DNA from: Acidovorax sp.
GTDB taxonomy: Bacteria; Pseudomonadota; Gammaproteobacteria; Burkholderiales; Burkholderiaceae_C
Reading direction: 5' to 3'
Assembly: GCA_030692685.1 (NCBI GenBank)
Contig: JAUXZO010000073.1
Location: 1 to 64,000, forward strand
Length of the DNA stretch: 64,000 bases
This document shows positions 25,915-33,948 of the stretch, piece after piece. Each line of letters opens with the position of its first letter. The stretch's first letter is position 1. Below the pieces are notes generated by a model. The model did no database searches and was not told where the DNA came from. It worked only from the letters and a program-made list of their open reading frames with translations. The translations under genes and the position numbers were made by a program.

Positions 25915-26274
25915 GCCCAACAAACTCCCAGGGGCCTACGGTGAGGTTTGCTGCTTTTTTCCTGGGCAGATGACGCTGTTTAGTGGGTGTCGGTTCGACT
26001 CAGGCTTGGATGCAACCGCTCTCTTTGGTCTCCCACTGCGGAAAAGGAGTGAGTCGGACAAAAATAGTAGCCAAATATGCCTCCAGCGCTTTCCAATAAA
26101 GCGCGGAAAGCTATCAATTCAGGAGTTATCGGGGGGGGGGGGGAGCATTCGCTATGTGCTCTGCCAACCGCTGATTGCAAGAAGCTGCCAGCTCCATCAA
26201 GCCTCGGCTGGCGGCCCATACATCGGCGTCAACACGTGGAGCGACAGCTCTACGCTGCACGGCGCCCAAGCGTC
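25915..26274. other. Gene-poor stretch with a G13 tract
   Basis: No supportable gene. It contains a degenerate relative of the dispersed palindrome (about 26065-26118, CCTCCAGCGCTTTCC...AAAGCGCGGAAAGCTATC) and a run of 13 G residues at 26131-26143. The right end leads into a decayed toxin gene. Confidence 0.55.
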
Positions 26275-26406
26275 GAGCCCGTAGGTGAGGGCGTTTTCGA
26301 GATGCGCGAGTTTTTTGGCCCCGGCTGGCGCATGGTTTACCTGCTGCGCGGTGATGTGTTGATCGTCATGCTGGGCCCGTGGCATGACCGAAGTTGCCCG
26401 CTCTAG
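26269..26406 (+). pseudogene. Remnant of a RelE/ParE-type addiction-module toxin
   Basis: The frame at 26275-26376 encodes EPVGEGVFEMREFFGPGWRM followed by VYLLRGDVLIVMLG. This is the conserved second half of the RelE/ParE-superfamily addiction-module killer proteins (typical pattern PVGEGVxExRxxFGPGWRxYY). The first half of about 55 residues is unrecognisable and the normal end after VMLG is replaced, so the toxin is dead. The antitoxin remnant overlaps its end. Confidence 0.75.
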
Positions 26407-26533
26407 TGGCCTGACGCGCGAGGCTCTGTAAAAGGCGCTGCGACCCACGTCCCAGCCACGCTTTGACACCATCATGAGGGTGATCAATTCCCTGGGCCTG
26501 AAGATCAGCGTGCAGCCCGCTGCGCAAGCCTGA
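26384..26533 (+). pseudogene. Remnant of the partner antitoxin (helix-turn-helix antidote)
   Basis: In a shifted frame the DNA encodes MTEVARSSGLTREAL, a TAA stop at 26429-26431, then KALRPTSQPRFDTIMRVINS and LGLKISVQPAAQA. This matches the C-terminal half of addiction-module antidote proteins (VAxxxGLSREsLYKAL...FxTIxrVxxALGLKL). The stop replaces the usual Tyr of SLYKAL. The N-terminal half is missing, apparently through one deletion that also removed the toxin end. Confidence 0.78.
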
Positions 26534-26583
26534 CCCCGTAGGTTGCGCGCGAGGCTCTCAACGCCTCCACCAAAGCACAACAC

Positions 26584-26613
26584 GAACGGGCCTTCGCGGC
26601 CCGTTTTGCAATT
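26584..26613. terminator. Hairpin terminator-like element
   Basis: AACGGGCC-TTCGC-GGCCCGTT followed by TTGCAATTC on the plus strand. It separates the decayed toxin-antitoxin remnant from the convergent iron operon. The U run is short, so efficiency is uncertain. Confidence 0.6.
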
Positions 26614-26664
26614 CTGTTCACTGTGCCGACAGCGTTGCTGCGGTGGGGCAAAGAGCCCCCTCAC

Positions 26665-26955
26665 TCAACGCCTGCCGCGAAGCCTTGCATGCGTGATCAG
26701 TCCCATCAACACGCCCCCCGCTGCCAGGCTGGTGTGCCCGCTGTAGCTCACAAGTCCCATGCCCCAGCCTTGCGCTTGCACGATGGCGTAGAGCGCAACC
26801 AGCAGCGCCGACCAGCCAGACAGCTTGAGGACACGGGTGGTCTTGGAGGGCAAGGCTTGGTCGAACAGGTCTTCCTGCTGGCGCTCTGTGGCCAGCGCCA
26901 GCGCCAGGAAGCCTGCAATGCAGATCACGAACGTGAGAAGGTGCATGGAAGCCAT
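26665..26955 (-). CDS. DUF3325 family small membrane protein
   Basis: A 96-residue protein with three hydrophobic segments (MHLLTFVICIAGFLALALA, VLKLSGWSALLVALYAIV, and a Gly-rich last segment ending LMGLITHARLRGRR), matching DUF3325. These small proteins accompany PepSY proteins and TonB receptors in iron-uptake operons. The ATG overlaps the PepSY stop codon (TGATGG), so it is translationally coupled. An alternative ATG lies three codons further in (26946). It is the last gene of the iron operon. Confidence 0.78.
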   Translation of the reverse strand: MASMHLLTFVICIAGFLALALATERQQEDLFDQALPSKTTRVLKLSGWSALLVALYAIVQAQGWGMGLVSYSGHTSLAAGGVLMGLITHARLRGRR

Positions 26956-28655
26956 CACCGCGCGCACTCTTCGGCGATGGTGGCGCCCGCAGGCATTCCA
27001 GAAGGCGCGGCCTGTGTCAGTGCAAGCGACTTGGCAGCTGCGGCGGCTGCAGTGCCGCGCTGCTGCTTGGGTTGGTGGCGCCCCGTTCGCACCGCCAGCC
27101 ACACATGCAGGCCAGCCAGCGCCCACAGCATGAGTTCAAAGCCTGCAAACACCCAGTCGGCCTGCAGCAAGCTGCTCCACAAAGGTCGCTCGGTGACGAC
27201 GGCGCTGACCAGAGGCAACAGCGCCAGCAACGCTGCAGCGACCCAGAACTGCTCTACCCACGCGCGCCGTGCGGGGCGCAGCATGGCGTGCAGCAGGGTG
27301 AGCGCCCAGAGGGCAAAGAACACATGCACCTCCCACGCCGTGCGCTCGGCCATGCCGAGTGGCAGCAGGCGGTTGCCCCACAGGAAGCCCACCATGGCAA
27401 TTGACAGGCCCGCAATGCTGGCGATGTTGAGCTTCTCCACCAAAACAAAACCAAAGTGGGGGCGCGCGGGGTTGCCCAGTTTTTGGCGGCGCTTCACAGT
27501 CCACATGACCAGGCCAGTGCCCACCATGGCGGTGCCAGCCAGGCTGACGATGAAGTACAGCCAGCGCATGGGCAGGTCGCCAAAGCGGCCCATGTGCAAG
27601 GCGTACATCACGCCCCGGGTTTCGGCGGCGGGGCCCACGGTGTCTTTGGTTTGCAGCAGCTGACCACTGACGCCGTCAAACACCAGGTATTGGGGGCTCA
27701 TGGAGACGCGTGCGGCCTCGCCGCGCATCACGCTCACGCGGGCTGCGGCATCGCCGGGGTTGGCGATGATGACGCGGCTGACGTTGTATTGCCCCCAGCG
27801 TTCTTGGCCCTGGCGCACCATGGCATCAATGGGTGCGAGTGGTGCAACCTGGCCGGTGGCCTTGACGGGCTGAACTGACGCACTCGTCTGTTCCGTGAGC
27901 TCTTGCCGCTGGGCAGGCGTTTTGTATGCCGCCTGCTCACCCCAGGGCATGTAAAGCGCCATCAACGTGACGAGGCCGGTGTACGTGATCATGAGGTGAA
28001 ACGGCAGCCCAAAGACCGACAGCGCGTTGTGCGCGTCCAGCCACGAGCGCTGCCCCTTGCCCCAGCGGAAGGTGAAGAAGTCGGTGAAGATCTTCTTGTG
28101 TGTGATGACGCCGCTGACGATGGCCACCAACATGAACATGGCGCAAAAGCCCGCCAGCCAGCGCCCCCACCGCACGGGCATGTAGTGAAACTGAAAGTGA
28201 AAGCGGTAGAAGAACTCGCCACCCACTGTGTCGCGGGCGGCTACCTTTTCGCCAGTGGTCGCGTCAAAGGTGGCGTCGTCAAAACCGCGCCCGCCTTTGC
28301 CCTCGCCGGCCGGCAGGCGCCAGAAGCTGCTGACGGTGGCGTGGCGCTCATCGGGCAGGCGCATGCTCCACTGCGTGCTGCCCGGCGCAATCTGGCCCAA
28401 CTGGCGGGCGATGCGCTGGGCGGCTTCGGCCGGGTCCGGCGTTTGCGCGGGGTGGTGCAGCTCAGGCCGCATGTACTGCGAAATTTCGTCCTTGAAGTAG
28501 CTCACCGTTCCGGTGAGGAACATGGCATACAGCAACCAGCCACACAACAAACCCGCCCAGGTGTGCAGGTCGGACATGGTCTGGCGAATGCCCGGCGCCT
28601 TCGGTGCAGGTCGAGCAGGTTTGGGCGGGGTGTTGTTGGCAGGCGTCGATGTCAC
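26955..28655 (-). CDS. PepSY-domain membrane protein, probable siderophore-iron reductase
   Basis: A 566-residue inner-membrane protein starting at GTG. After a Pro-rich leader it has the PepSY-associated start DLHTWAGLLCGWLLYAMFLTG, a large periplasmic region containing two PepSY-like repeats, and several further membrane segments with His residues suited to haem (RYHFQFHYMP-like region, HNALSVFGLPFHLMITYTG, ALHMGRFGDLPMRWLYF). Proteins of this type (PiuB; FpvG in Pseudomonas) reduce ferric siderophores in the periplasm to release iron. It overlaps DUF3649 upstream by 4 bp and DUF3325 downstream, and follows the TonB receptor, which supports the role. Confidence 0.85.
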   Translation of the reverse strand: MTSTPANNTPPKPARPAPKAPGIRQTMSDLHTWAGLLCGWLLYAMFLTGTVSYFKDEISQYMRPELHHPAQTPDPAEAAQRIARQLGQIAPGSTQWSMRLPDERHATVSSFWRLPAGEGKGGRGFDDATFDATTGEKVAARDTVGGEFFYRFHFQFHYMPVRWGRWLAGFCAMFMLVAIVSGVITHKKIFTDFFTFRWGKGQRSWLDAHNALSVFGLPFHLMITYTGLVTLMALYMPWGEQAAYKTPAQRQELTEQTSASVQPVKATGQVAPLAPIDAMVRQGQERWGQYNVSRVIIANPGDAAARVSVMRGEAARVSMSPQYLVFDGVSGQLLQTKDTVGPAAETRGVMYALHMGRFGDLPMRWLYFIVSLAGTAMVGTGLVMWTVKRRQKLGNPARPHFGFVLVEKLNIASIAGLSIAMVGFLWGNRLLPLGMAERTAWEVHVFFALWALTLLHAMLRPARRAWVEQFWVAAALLALLPLVSAVVTERPLWSSLLQADWVFAGFELMLWALAGLHVWLAVRTGRHQPKQQRGTAAAAAAKSLALTQAAPSGMPAGATIAEECAR

Positions 28656-28948
28656 GGGTTAGCTCCAGAAGACCAGACCGACCAGGCGGCTGCAAACAGC
28701 GGTAGTGCCACGACGACCAGCCCCGCCCAGGCGCGCCACGCGCTGCGCACGGCAAACACCCAGATCACCGCCCCGGTGTAGATGGCAAAACTGGCCAGCA
28801 TGCCCGTCAACACAGCCTGCGGGCGGCTCATGGGCAGGGCCAGCACGGCCACGCTGGCCAGTGCGGCCACCGCGTAACCACCGCCGATAGCGGCCACGAT
28901 GCGCGACACCAGCGGGCCTGTGCGCCAGGCCCCGCGCAGCACGGCCAT
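28652..28948 (-). CDS. DUF3649 family small membrane protein
   Basis: A 98-residue protein with three hydrophobic segments (IVAAIGGGYAVAALASVAVL, AVLTGMLASFAIYTGAVIWV, AGLVVVALPLFAAAWSVW), matching DUF3649, a family linked to iron transport operons. An ATG at 28948 with GGAG upstream is preferred to a GTG one codon earlier. The stop overlaps the PepSY GTG start by four bases (GTGA). It lies 81 bp after the siderophore receptor gene. Confidence 0.78.
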   Translation of the reverse strand: MAVLRGAWRTGPLVSRIVAAIGGGYAVAALASVAVLALPMSRPQAVLTGMLASFAIYTGAVIWVFAVRSAWRAWAGLVVVALPLFAAAWSVWSSGANP

Positions 28949-29029
28949 CACGGGCGACTCTCCACACCTGACTCAGTGAGGGTCGGGGTCATTTTCAAAT
29001 CCTTGAGCAAAGGAACGCGCAGCGTTCGA

Positions 29030-31231
29030 TCAGAAGTCGACCGCAGCCGACAGCATCAGCGTGCGGGGCGCACCCACGGTCACGTAGTTGCTGACCACCC
29101 AGTAGTTCTTGTCGGCCACGTTTTCCAGGTTGGCGCGCAGCACCACCGGCTTGCCAGCCACTTTGGTGGCATAGCGGGCACCCAGGTCCAGGCGCGTCCA
29201 TGCGTCCACGCGCAGGCGGTTGGCGGCGTCGGCATAGACGGCCGAGGTGTTGATCACGCGGCCGTTGATGCTCAAGCCTTGCACGGGCGTGTCCCAATCC
29301 AGGCCCAGGTTGAAGGTGCGGTCTGGCACACCGGCCGCATCGTTACCTTGGTTCACGCCGCCTGCGGTGCGCGTGAGCTTGGCGCTGTTGAACGATACGC
29401 TGGCCATGGCGCGCAGGCCACGCTGCACTTCGCCATAGGCCGTCAGCTCTAGCCCGCGGTTGCGCTGTTCACCACCAAAGCTGTAGACGTTGGTGACGGG
29501 GTCGGTCATCGCGCCGGGGCGCTTGATCTGGTACACGGCCGCCTGCGTTGTCAGCTGGCCCCAGTCCACCTTCACGCCCACTTCGTTTTGCTTGGCTTTT
29601 TGCGGGGCAAAGGTTTCGCCCGCATTGGCGGTGGTCGGGCCCGCGGTGGCACCCCGCACAAGGCCCGCCGTGTAGTTGGTGTACATCGAGACGTTCTTCA
29701 CGGGCTTGAACACCAGGCCCGCCAGCGGGGTGACAGCGTCTTGCTTGTAGCGGCTGCTTTGGGCGCCAGAAGCAACGTTGTAGTTGGTCTGGCCCATGGT
29801 CTGGTGGCGCAGGCCCAGCGTTACGAGGACGCGGTCATTGGCGAAGGCCATGGTGTCGGCCACTGCCAGGCTCGACTGCTCGGTCAGCAAGCTGCGACTC
29901 GGTGTGCCCCGTACCACGGTCATTGCAGGCAGGGGCGCGGGGTTGTAGAGGCTGGATGGGTTGGTCGTGGCCGAGGTGGCGTAGAAGTAGCCCGTCTCCT
30001 GGTCCAGGTAGTTGGCGCCGACGGCCAGCGTGTGATGAATGCCGCCCGTCTTGAACTTGGTGCGCACGCCAATGTCGGCCGCTTTGGACTTGGTGTACTG
30101 GTCGTAGTAGGCGTTGGACACATTGAAGTTGCCCAACGCATTCGGGCGACCGCTCGGGAAGGTTTGCTCGTAGTCGAGGTCCATGTAGCCCAGGCTGCCG
30201 TACAGCGTGGTGCTGTCATTCAGGTCGTACTCCAGGCGTGTCATCACCGTCTTGACGTTGTCTTGAAGTTGGGTGCCGGGGTAGAAGTTCAGGCGCGCGT
30301 CGGGCACTGCGGGCACCGCCAGGGCACTGCCTGCAAAGCTGGTTTGCGGGCGGAATTCTTTGGTTTCGCCACGGCTGGCAAATGCGTCCAGCGACCAGCG
30401 GATGCGGGCACCGACGTAGTCCAGTCCCACCGACCCCAGGTTCAGGTTCTGCTTGCCGCCGTCGATGTTGCCCTCGCCCCCGCGCACCAGGCCATTCACG
30501 CGCACACCCCATTGGTTGTCTTCGCCAAAGCGGCGGCCCACATCCAGGTGCGTGCCAAAGTTGGCCGCTCCCATGTAGGTGGTGGTCAGGCGGGTGAGCG
30601 GCGTGTCTGCCGCGCGCTTGGTGACCACATTGATGCTGCCGCCGATGCTGCCGGTAGGGCCCACGCCGTTGGCCAAGGCACCCGGGCCTTTGAGCACCTC
30701 GACACGTTCGATCATCTCCAGCGGAACGCGGGTGGAAGGCGCCAGGCCGAACAGGCCGTTCATGCTGATGTCGGTGTTGGACACCGTAAAGCCCCGCACC
30801 TGAAAGTCGTCACCAAAGCCCCCGCGCGAGGTCAGCGTGCGTACCGAGGCATCGTTCATCACCACGTCGGCCACGCTCAAGGCCTGCTGGTTCTGAATCA
30901 GCTCTGACGTGTAGTTGGTGGTGCTGAAGGGCACGTTCATCAGGTCGGTATTGCCCAGAATGCCCAGGCTGCCACCCCGCGCAAACTGGCCGCCTGAATA
31001 GGTTTTTTGCAGCCCGCCAATCGCTTCTGCCTGGTCCGACACGACCACCTCTTTAAGCGCCGTGCCCGACGGGGCGGCAGCCCCTGTGTTGGCCGTGCCA
31101 GCGGTTTGCGCCGCCACGCCTGCTGCTGCAAGCGCCAGACCAGCACCCAGGCACTGGCGAATCAGCAGCGCCAGCGGAGCAGGCGCAAATCTGTGTTTTG
31201 CGCGAGGGGTGGAGCCGGTCGTGGGAAACAT
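29030..31231 (-). CDS. TonB-dependent siderophore receptor
   Basis: A 733-residue outer-membrane receptor. The start at 31231 gives a basic leader and a signal segment (LLIRQCLGAGLALAAAGVAA). There is no STN signalling domain, so it should not work through an anti-sigma factor. The plug domain (about 65-215) shows LSVADVVMNDASVRTLTSRG, IERVEVLKGPGALANGVGP and GSINVVTKRA; the barrel ends in LSAAVDF with the C-terminal Phe expected for assembly. It resembles ferric-siderophore (FpvA/FhuE-like) receptors; the ligand is not readable. A Fur-type box lies upstream, and the downstream DUF3649-PepSY-DUF3325 genes form the same operon. Confidence 0.92.
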   Translation of the reverse strand: MFPTTGSTPRAKHRFAPAPLALLIRQCLGAGLALAAAGVAAQTAGTANTGAAAPSGTALKEVVVSDQAEAIGGLQKTYSGGQFARGGSLGILGNTDLMNVPFSTTNYTSELIQNQQALSVADVVMNDASVRTLTSRGGFGDDFQVRGFTVSNTDISMNGLFGLAPSTRVPLEMIERVEVLKGPGALANGVGPTGSIGGSINVVTKRAADTPLTRLTTTYMGAANFGTHLDVGRRFGEDNQWGVRVNGLVRGGEGNIDGGKQNLNLGSVGLDYVGARIRWSLDAFASRGETKEFRPQTSFAGSALAVPAVPDARLNFYPGTQLQDNVKTVMTRLEYDLNDSTTLYGSLGYMDLDYEQTFPSGRPNALGNFNVSNAYYDQYTKSKAADIGVRTKFKTGGIHHTLAVGANYLDQETGYFYATSATTNPSSLYNPAPLPAMTVVRGTPSRSLLTEQSSLAVADTMAFANDRVLVTLGLRHQTMGQTNYNVASGAQSSRYKQDAVTPLAGLVFKPVKNVSMYTNYTAGLVRGATAGPTTANAGETFAPQKAKQNEVGVKVDWGQLTTQAAVYQIKRPGAMTDPVTNVYSFGGEQRNRGLELTAYGEVQRGLRAMASVSFNSAKLTRTAGGVNQGNDAAGVPDRTFNLGLDWDTPVQGLSINGRVINTSAVYADAANRLRVDAWTRLDLGARYATKVAGKPVVLRANLENVADKNYWVVSNYVTVGAPRTLMLSAAVDF

Positions 31232-31365
31232 GGGGGGCCTTGAAGAAATCAAAAACGGGGGAAAGCGGGCGAACAAAAGCCGGCAGGGCCGGCGGGCTGC
31301 AGCGTGGCGCCTCAGACAGTCGGGGCGAAGGGTTCCGCGTTCAAAGGAACGCTTAAAAAGCTAAT

Positions 31366-31384
31366 GATAATAGCAACGATTCTC
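31366..31384 (-). promoter_or_regulatory. Fur box upstream of the siderophore receptor
   Basis: GATAATAGCAACGATTCTC matches 13 of 19 positions of the Fur consensus, with further GATTCTCATTATAATTCAT overlapping to the right, about 135 bp before the receptor start. The AT-rich setting contrasts with the GC-rich surroundings. Iron repression by Fur is inferred. Confidence 0.75.
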
Positions 31385-31533
31385 ATTATAATTCATAAAA
31401 ATCGCGATGAAAAACCCTGGCTGTAACGACAGCAAGAAGCCTCACTCTTGCGGCTCGGTGCCGCGAAAGCGCGGTTTTAGTACCCGCGCCCTGAAAGCTC
31501 TGGACGATTGCCTTCAGTGCATCGCAACACGAG

Positions 31534-31722
31534 CTACCTGCGGCCAGAACCTTCCGATTGCCCCGAGGCATGCCGCACGATAGGCGTCAGTTCTTCTGGC
31601 CGACAGGTCTCCTCACTATCAGCCAGTCGAATCCACATGCCGGTCCTGCGGATGATCACGTAGTCCACGGTGACAAGCCTGCCTTTGAACATGAACTGGG
31701 TTCCGGACTTGTAGAGGATCAT
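31534..31722 (-). CDS. Possible small protein (62 aa), uncertain
   Basis: A 62-residue frame (MILYKSGTQFMFKGRLVTVD...) with a compact beta-rich look and a charged end. The ribosome site is weak and the frame stays open far upstream, so it may be spurious. It is retained because its composition resembles small beta-barrel proteins (hydrophobic-polar alternation, VTVDYVIIRRTGMWIRL) more than a shadow frame. It lies in the otherwise empty 850-bp space between the receptor and the I78 lipoprotein. Confidence 0.4.
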   Translation of the reverse strand: MILYKSGTQFMFKGRLVTVDYVIIRRTGMWIRLADSEETCRPEELTPIVRHASGQSEGSGRR

Positions 31723-31911
31723 TTTTAGTTGGTAGCGGGAAGCGGCACCGCGGCGATGACAGATCGCAGAACGAGACAACCGATAGTGCCGGGATATCGC
31801 GCAACACACTGACAGAGGCCTGAGAAGCCTCCATGGCGTTGGCTGGTTGTTGACAAGGCAATTGCGCCGAACATCCTCGCGCACGCGCAACATTGCGCAG
31901 AGCGCCCGGGC

Positions 31912-31984
31912 AAAAAAAAGCCCGCTGGAAGCGGGCTTAACACTTGCATGGTGCAAGCGGGAGGGATGTCGAGAGGGAATCGAC
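31912..31984 (-). ncRNA. Candidate small RNA with three hairpins and a U8 terminator
   Basis: Read on the minus strand there are three consecutive stems: GTCGA...TCGAC (31968-31984), CTTGCA-CCA-TGCAAG (31943-31957) and GCCCGC-TTCCA-GCGGGC (31920-31936) followed by eight U residues (31919-31912). A TACTAT box at 31996-31991 is suitably placed for a start near 31984. No minus-strand gene lies within 600 bp upstream, so the terminator has no other obvious client. This would be a transcript of about 73 nt. No known RNA family was recognised. Confidence 0.4.
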
Positions 31985-32156
31985 CCCTGAATAGTAAAAC
32001 TGCATCTTTTTCGCTGCTGTAGGACAGTGCCGACTGTGCCGCACGGCCATCCGTAACTTGTGTGACTGAGCGCAATACTCACCGAAAGCTTTCGCCGTTT
32101 ACGCTGGCGCTGGGTGCGGTCCGGGTATGGTGTTGGTCTCATCAGGAGAACGCCAC

Positions 32157-32498
32157 ATGTTCAAGACTTCTTTTGCAACCGCTGGCAGCGTCGCCATGGC
32201 CGCAGTGTTGATGATGACGGGCTGCGCAGGGTATGGGCAGGCCCCCGCATCGCCACCTGCCAGCAGCCCCGGTGCCACCGCACCAGCGCCCGCAGCCCCT
32301 TGCAACGCCCAGCCTGCGCAGTCTGCGGTGGGCCAAAACAGCACGGCGTCGGTCATGGAATCTGCCCGGGTGCGGTCGGGGGCGCAAATGGCGCGCATTC
32401 TTCGGCCGGGGCAGATGATCACCAAGGAGTTCAACGCGCAGCGTCTGAACCTGGAGGTGGATGCCAACGGCCGTATCCTGGCTGTGCGCTGCGGATAA
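32157..32498 (+). CDS. Lipoprotein of the I78 peptidase-inhibitor family
   Basis: A 113-residue protein with a lipoprotein signal peptide ending in the lipobox MTGC (Cys near 22), a Pro/Ala-rich linker, and a C-terminal I78 inhibitor domain. The domain begins CNAQPAQSAVGQ, continues ARILRPGQMITKEFNAQRLN and ends LEVDANGRILAVRCG, with the two Cys expected to form a disulfide. Proteins of this type inhibit serine proteases and may protect the cell envelope. AGGAGAACGCCAC precedes the ATG at 32157. It is a single-gene unit. Confidence 0.85.
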   Translation: MFKTSFATAGSVAMAAVLMMTGCAGYGQAPASPPASSPGATAPAPAAPCNAQPAQSAVGQNSTASVMESARVRSGAQMARILRPGQMITKEFNAQRLNLEVDANGRILAVRCG

Positions 32499-32585
32499 AG
32501 CCCGGCTGCCAAACCGCCGGTCCGGGTCGCCGGGCCGGGCCGCCGAGCTGGGCTGCCGAACTGGGCCGGCTGGTGCGCTGAGTGC

Positions 32586-33848
32586 TCAGTCCGCCAAAAA
32601 CAGTTCTTGCAGATTGCTCAAAAAGTCAAAGCCACGCTCTGTCGGCCGCACGTGGGTCGCATCGCGTTCAATCAGGCCTTTGCTTTGCGCAGCCTCCAGG
32701 CCTTTGGCAATGGTGCTCAGGGGCAGGCCCGTGCGGTCCATATAGTCCTGCAGCGCAAACCCGTCGCGCAGGCGCAAGGCGTTGAGCATGTATTCAAACG
32801 GCAGCTCGGCGCGCTTGACGTCTTCGTCCTGCGCCACGGCATGCCCCGCCAGCGCGTTGTCCATGTACAGCCGCGGCTCGCGAAAGCGCACTTGCCGCAC
32901 CACCCGGTGCGCAAAGCTGAGCTTGCTGTGCGCGCCCGCGCCAATGCCCAGGTAGTCGCCAAACTGCCAGTAATTGGTGTTGTGAAAACACGCGTGTCCC
33001 GGCTGGGCATAGGCGGAGATTTCATACCGCGCCATTCCCGCCTGGCCCGTCATCTCGGTGATGCGGTCGAGCATGGCGTAGGCCTGGTCGTCCTCGGGGA
33101 TGACTGGGGGGAACTTGGCAAAGTACGTGTTGGGCTCGATGGTCAGGTGGTAGATGGAGATGTGCGGGGGCTTCAAGGCCAGCGCCGTCGACATGTCCTG
33201 CTCCAGCTCTTGCAGCGTCTGGCCCGGCAGCGCGTACATGATGTCGAGGTTGAAGGTGTCGAACGCTTGCGCAGCCTCTTCGACTGCCGCCAAGGCCTGA
33301 GCGCGGTCATGCACGCGGCCCAGCGCCTTCAGGTGCTGGTCGTTAAAGCTCTGCACCCCCACCGACAGGCGCGTGACGCCCGCTGCGCGGAAGGCGCGAA
33401 AGCGGTCTTTCTCGAATGTGCCGGGGTTGGCCTCCAGCGTGATCTCGCAGTCGGGCGCCAGCAGCAGGCGGGCGCGGATGTCGCCAATCAGCCGGTCGAT
33501 GGCGGCGGGTGAAAACAGGCTGGGCGTGCCCCCGCCGATGAAAATGCTGTGCACCGTGCGGCCCCAGATCAGCGGGAGCGCGGCCTCCAGGTCGGCCATC
33601 AGGGCGTCGATGTAGCGCTGCTCGGGCACGGGGGTGCTGGCACTGCCCGCACCTGGCTCGCGGTATTCATGCGAGTTGAAGTCGCAATACGGGCATTTCT
33701 TGAGGCACCAGGGCAGGTGCACGTACAGCGACAGCGGCGGCAGGCTGGGCAGTTGCAGCAGCCCCGGGCGCATGTAGTGCTGGATGTCGCGCACAGGGGC
33801 TGCAACAGTGGCGGCAGACGCTGGCTCAAGATGAATGGGGATGGTCAT
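32586..33848 (-). CDS. hemW: Radical SAM protein HemW (haem chaperone, HemN-like)
   Basis: A 420-residue radical SAM protein. The cluster motif is CLKKCPYC (Cx3CxxC) in HLPWCLKKCPYCDFNSHEY, followed by FIGGGTPSLF, LEANPGTFEKDRF, RLSVGVQSFND and GIGAGAHSK. These are the HemW form: the extra Cys of the CxxxCxxCxC motif of true HemN is absent (CDFN). HemW is a haem-trafficking protein, often misannotated as oxygen-independent coproporphyrinogen oxidase. It lies downstream of rdgB on the same strand, separated by a palindromic spacer, and ends the rph-rdgB-hemW series. Confidence 0.93.
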   Translation of the reverse strand: MTIPIHLEPASAATVAAPVRDIQHYMRPGLLQLPSLPPLSLYVHLPWCLKKCPYCDFNSHEYREPGAGSASTPVPEQRYIDALMADLEAALPLIWGRTVHSIFIGGGTPSLFSPAAIDRLIGDIRARLLLAPDCEITLEANPGTFEKDRFRAFRAAGVTRLSVGVQSFNDQHLKALGRVHDRAQALAAVEEAAQAFDTFNLDIMYALPGQTLQELEQDMSTALALKPPHISIYHLTIEPNTYFAKFPPVIPEDDQAYAMLDRITEMTGQAGMARYEISAYAQPGHACFHNTNYWQFGDYLGIGAGAHSKLSFAHRVVRQVRFREPRLYMDNALAGHAVAQDEDVKRAELPFEYMLNALRLRDGFALQDYMDRTGLPLSTIAKGLEAAQSKGLIERDATHVRPTERGFDFLSNLQELFLAD

Positions 33849-33948
33849 AGAACTAAAACTATCAAAACAATAGCTGCTTGCGCTTGATGAATAACGGTTT
33901 CGATATCAAAACTATTTGAAGTCATTAAGTATCAAGCGCTACCAGCTC
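33849..33948. repeat. Degenerate dispersed palindrome between rdgB and hemW
   Basis: AT-rich spacer with ACTATCAAAACAATAGCTGC, TTGCGCTTGATGAATAAC and later AAGTATCAAGCGCTACCAGC. It carries pieces of the AGCGCTT family and its TAGCT flanks in both directions but no perfect stem, so it looks like two eroded copies. Confidence 0.55.
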
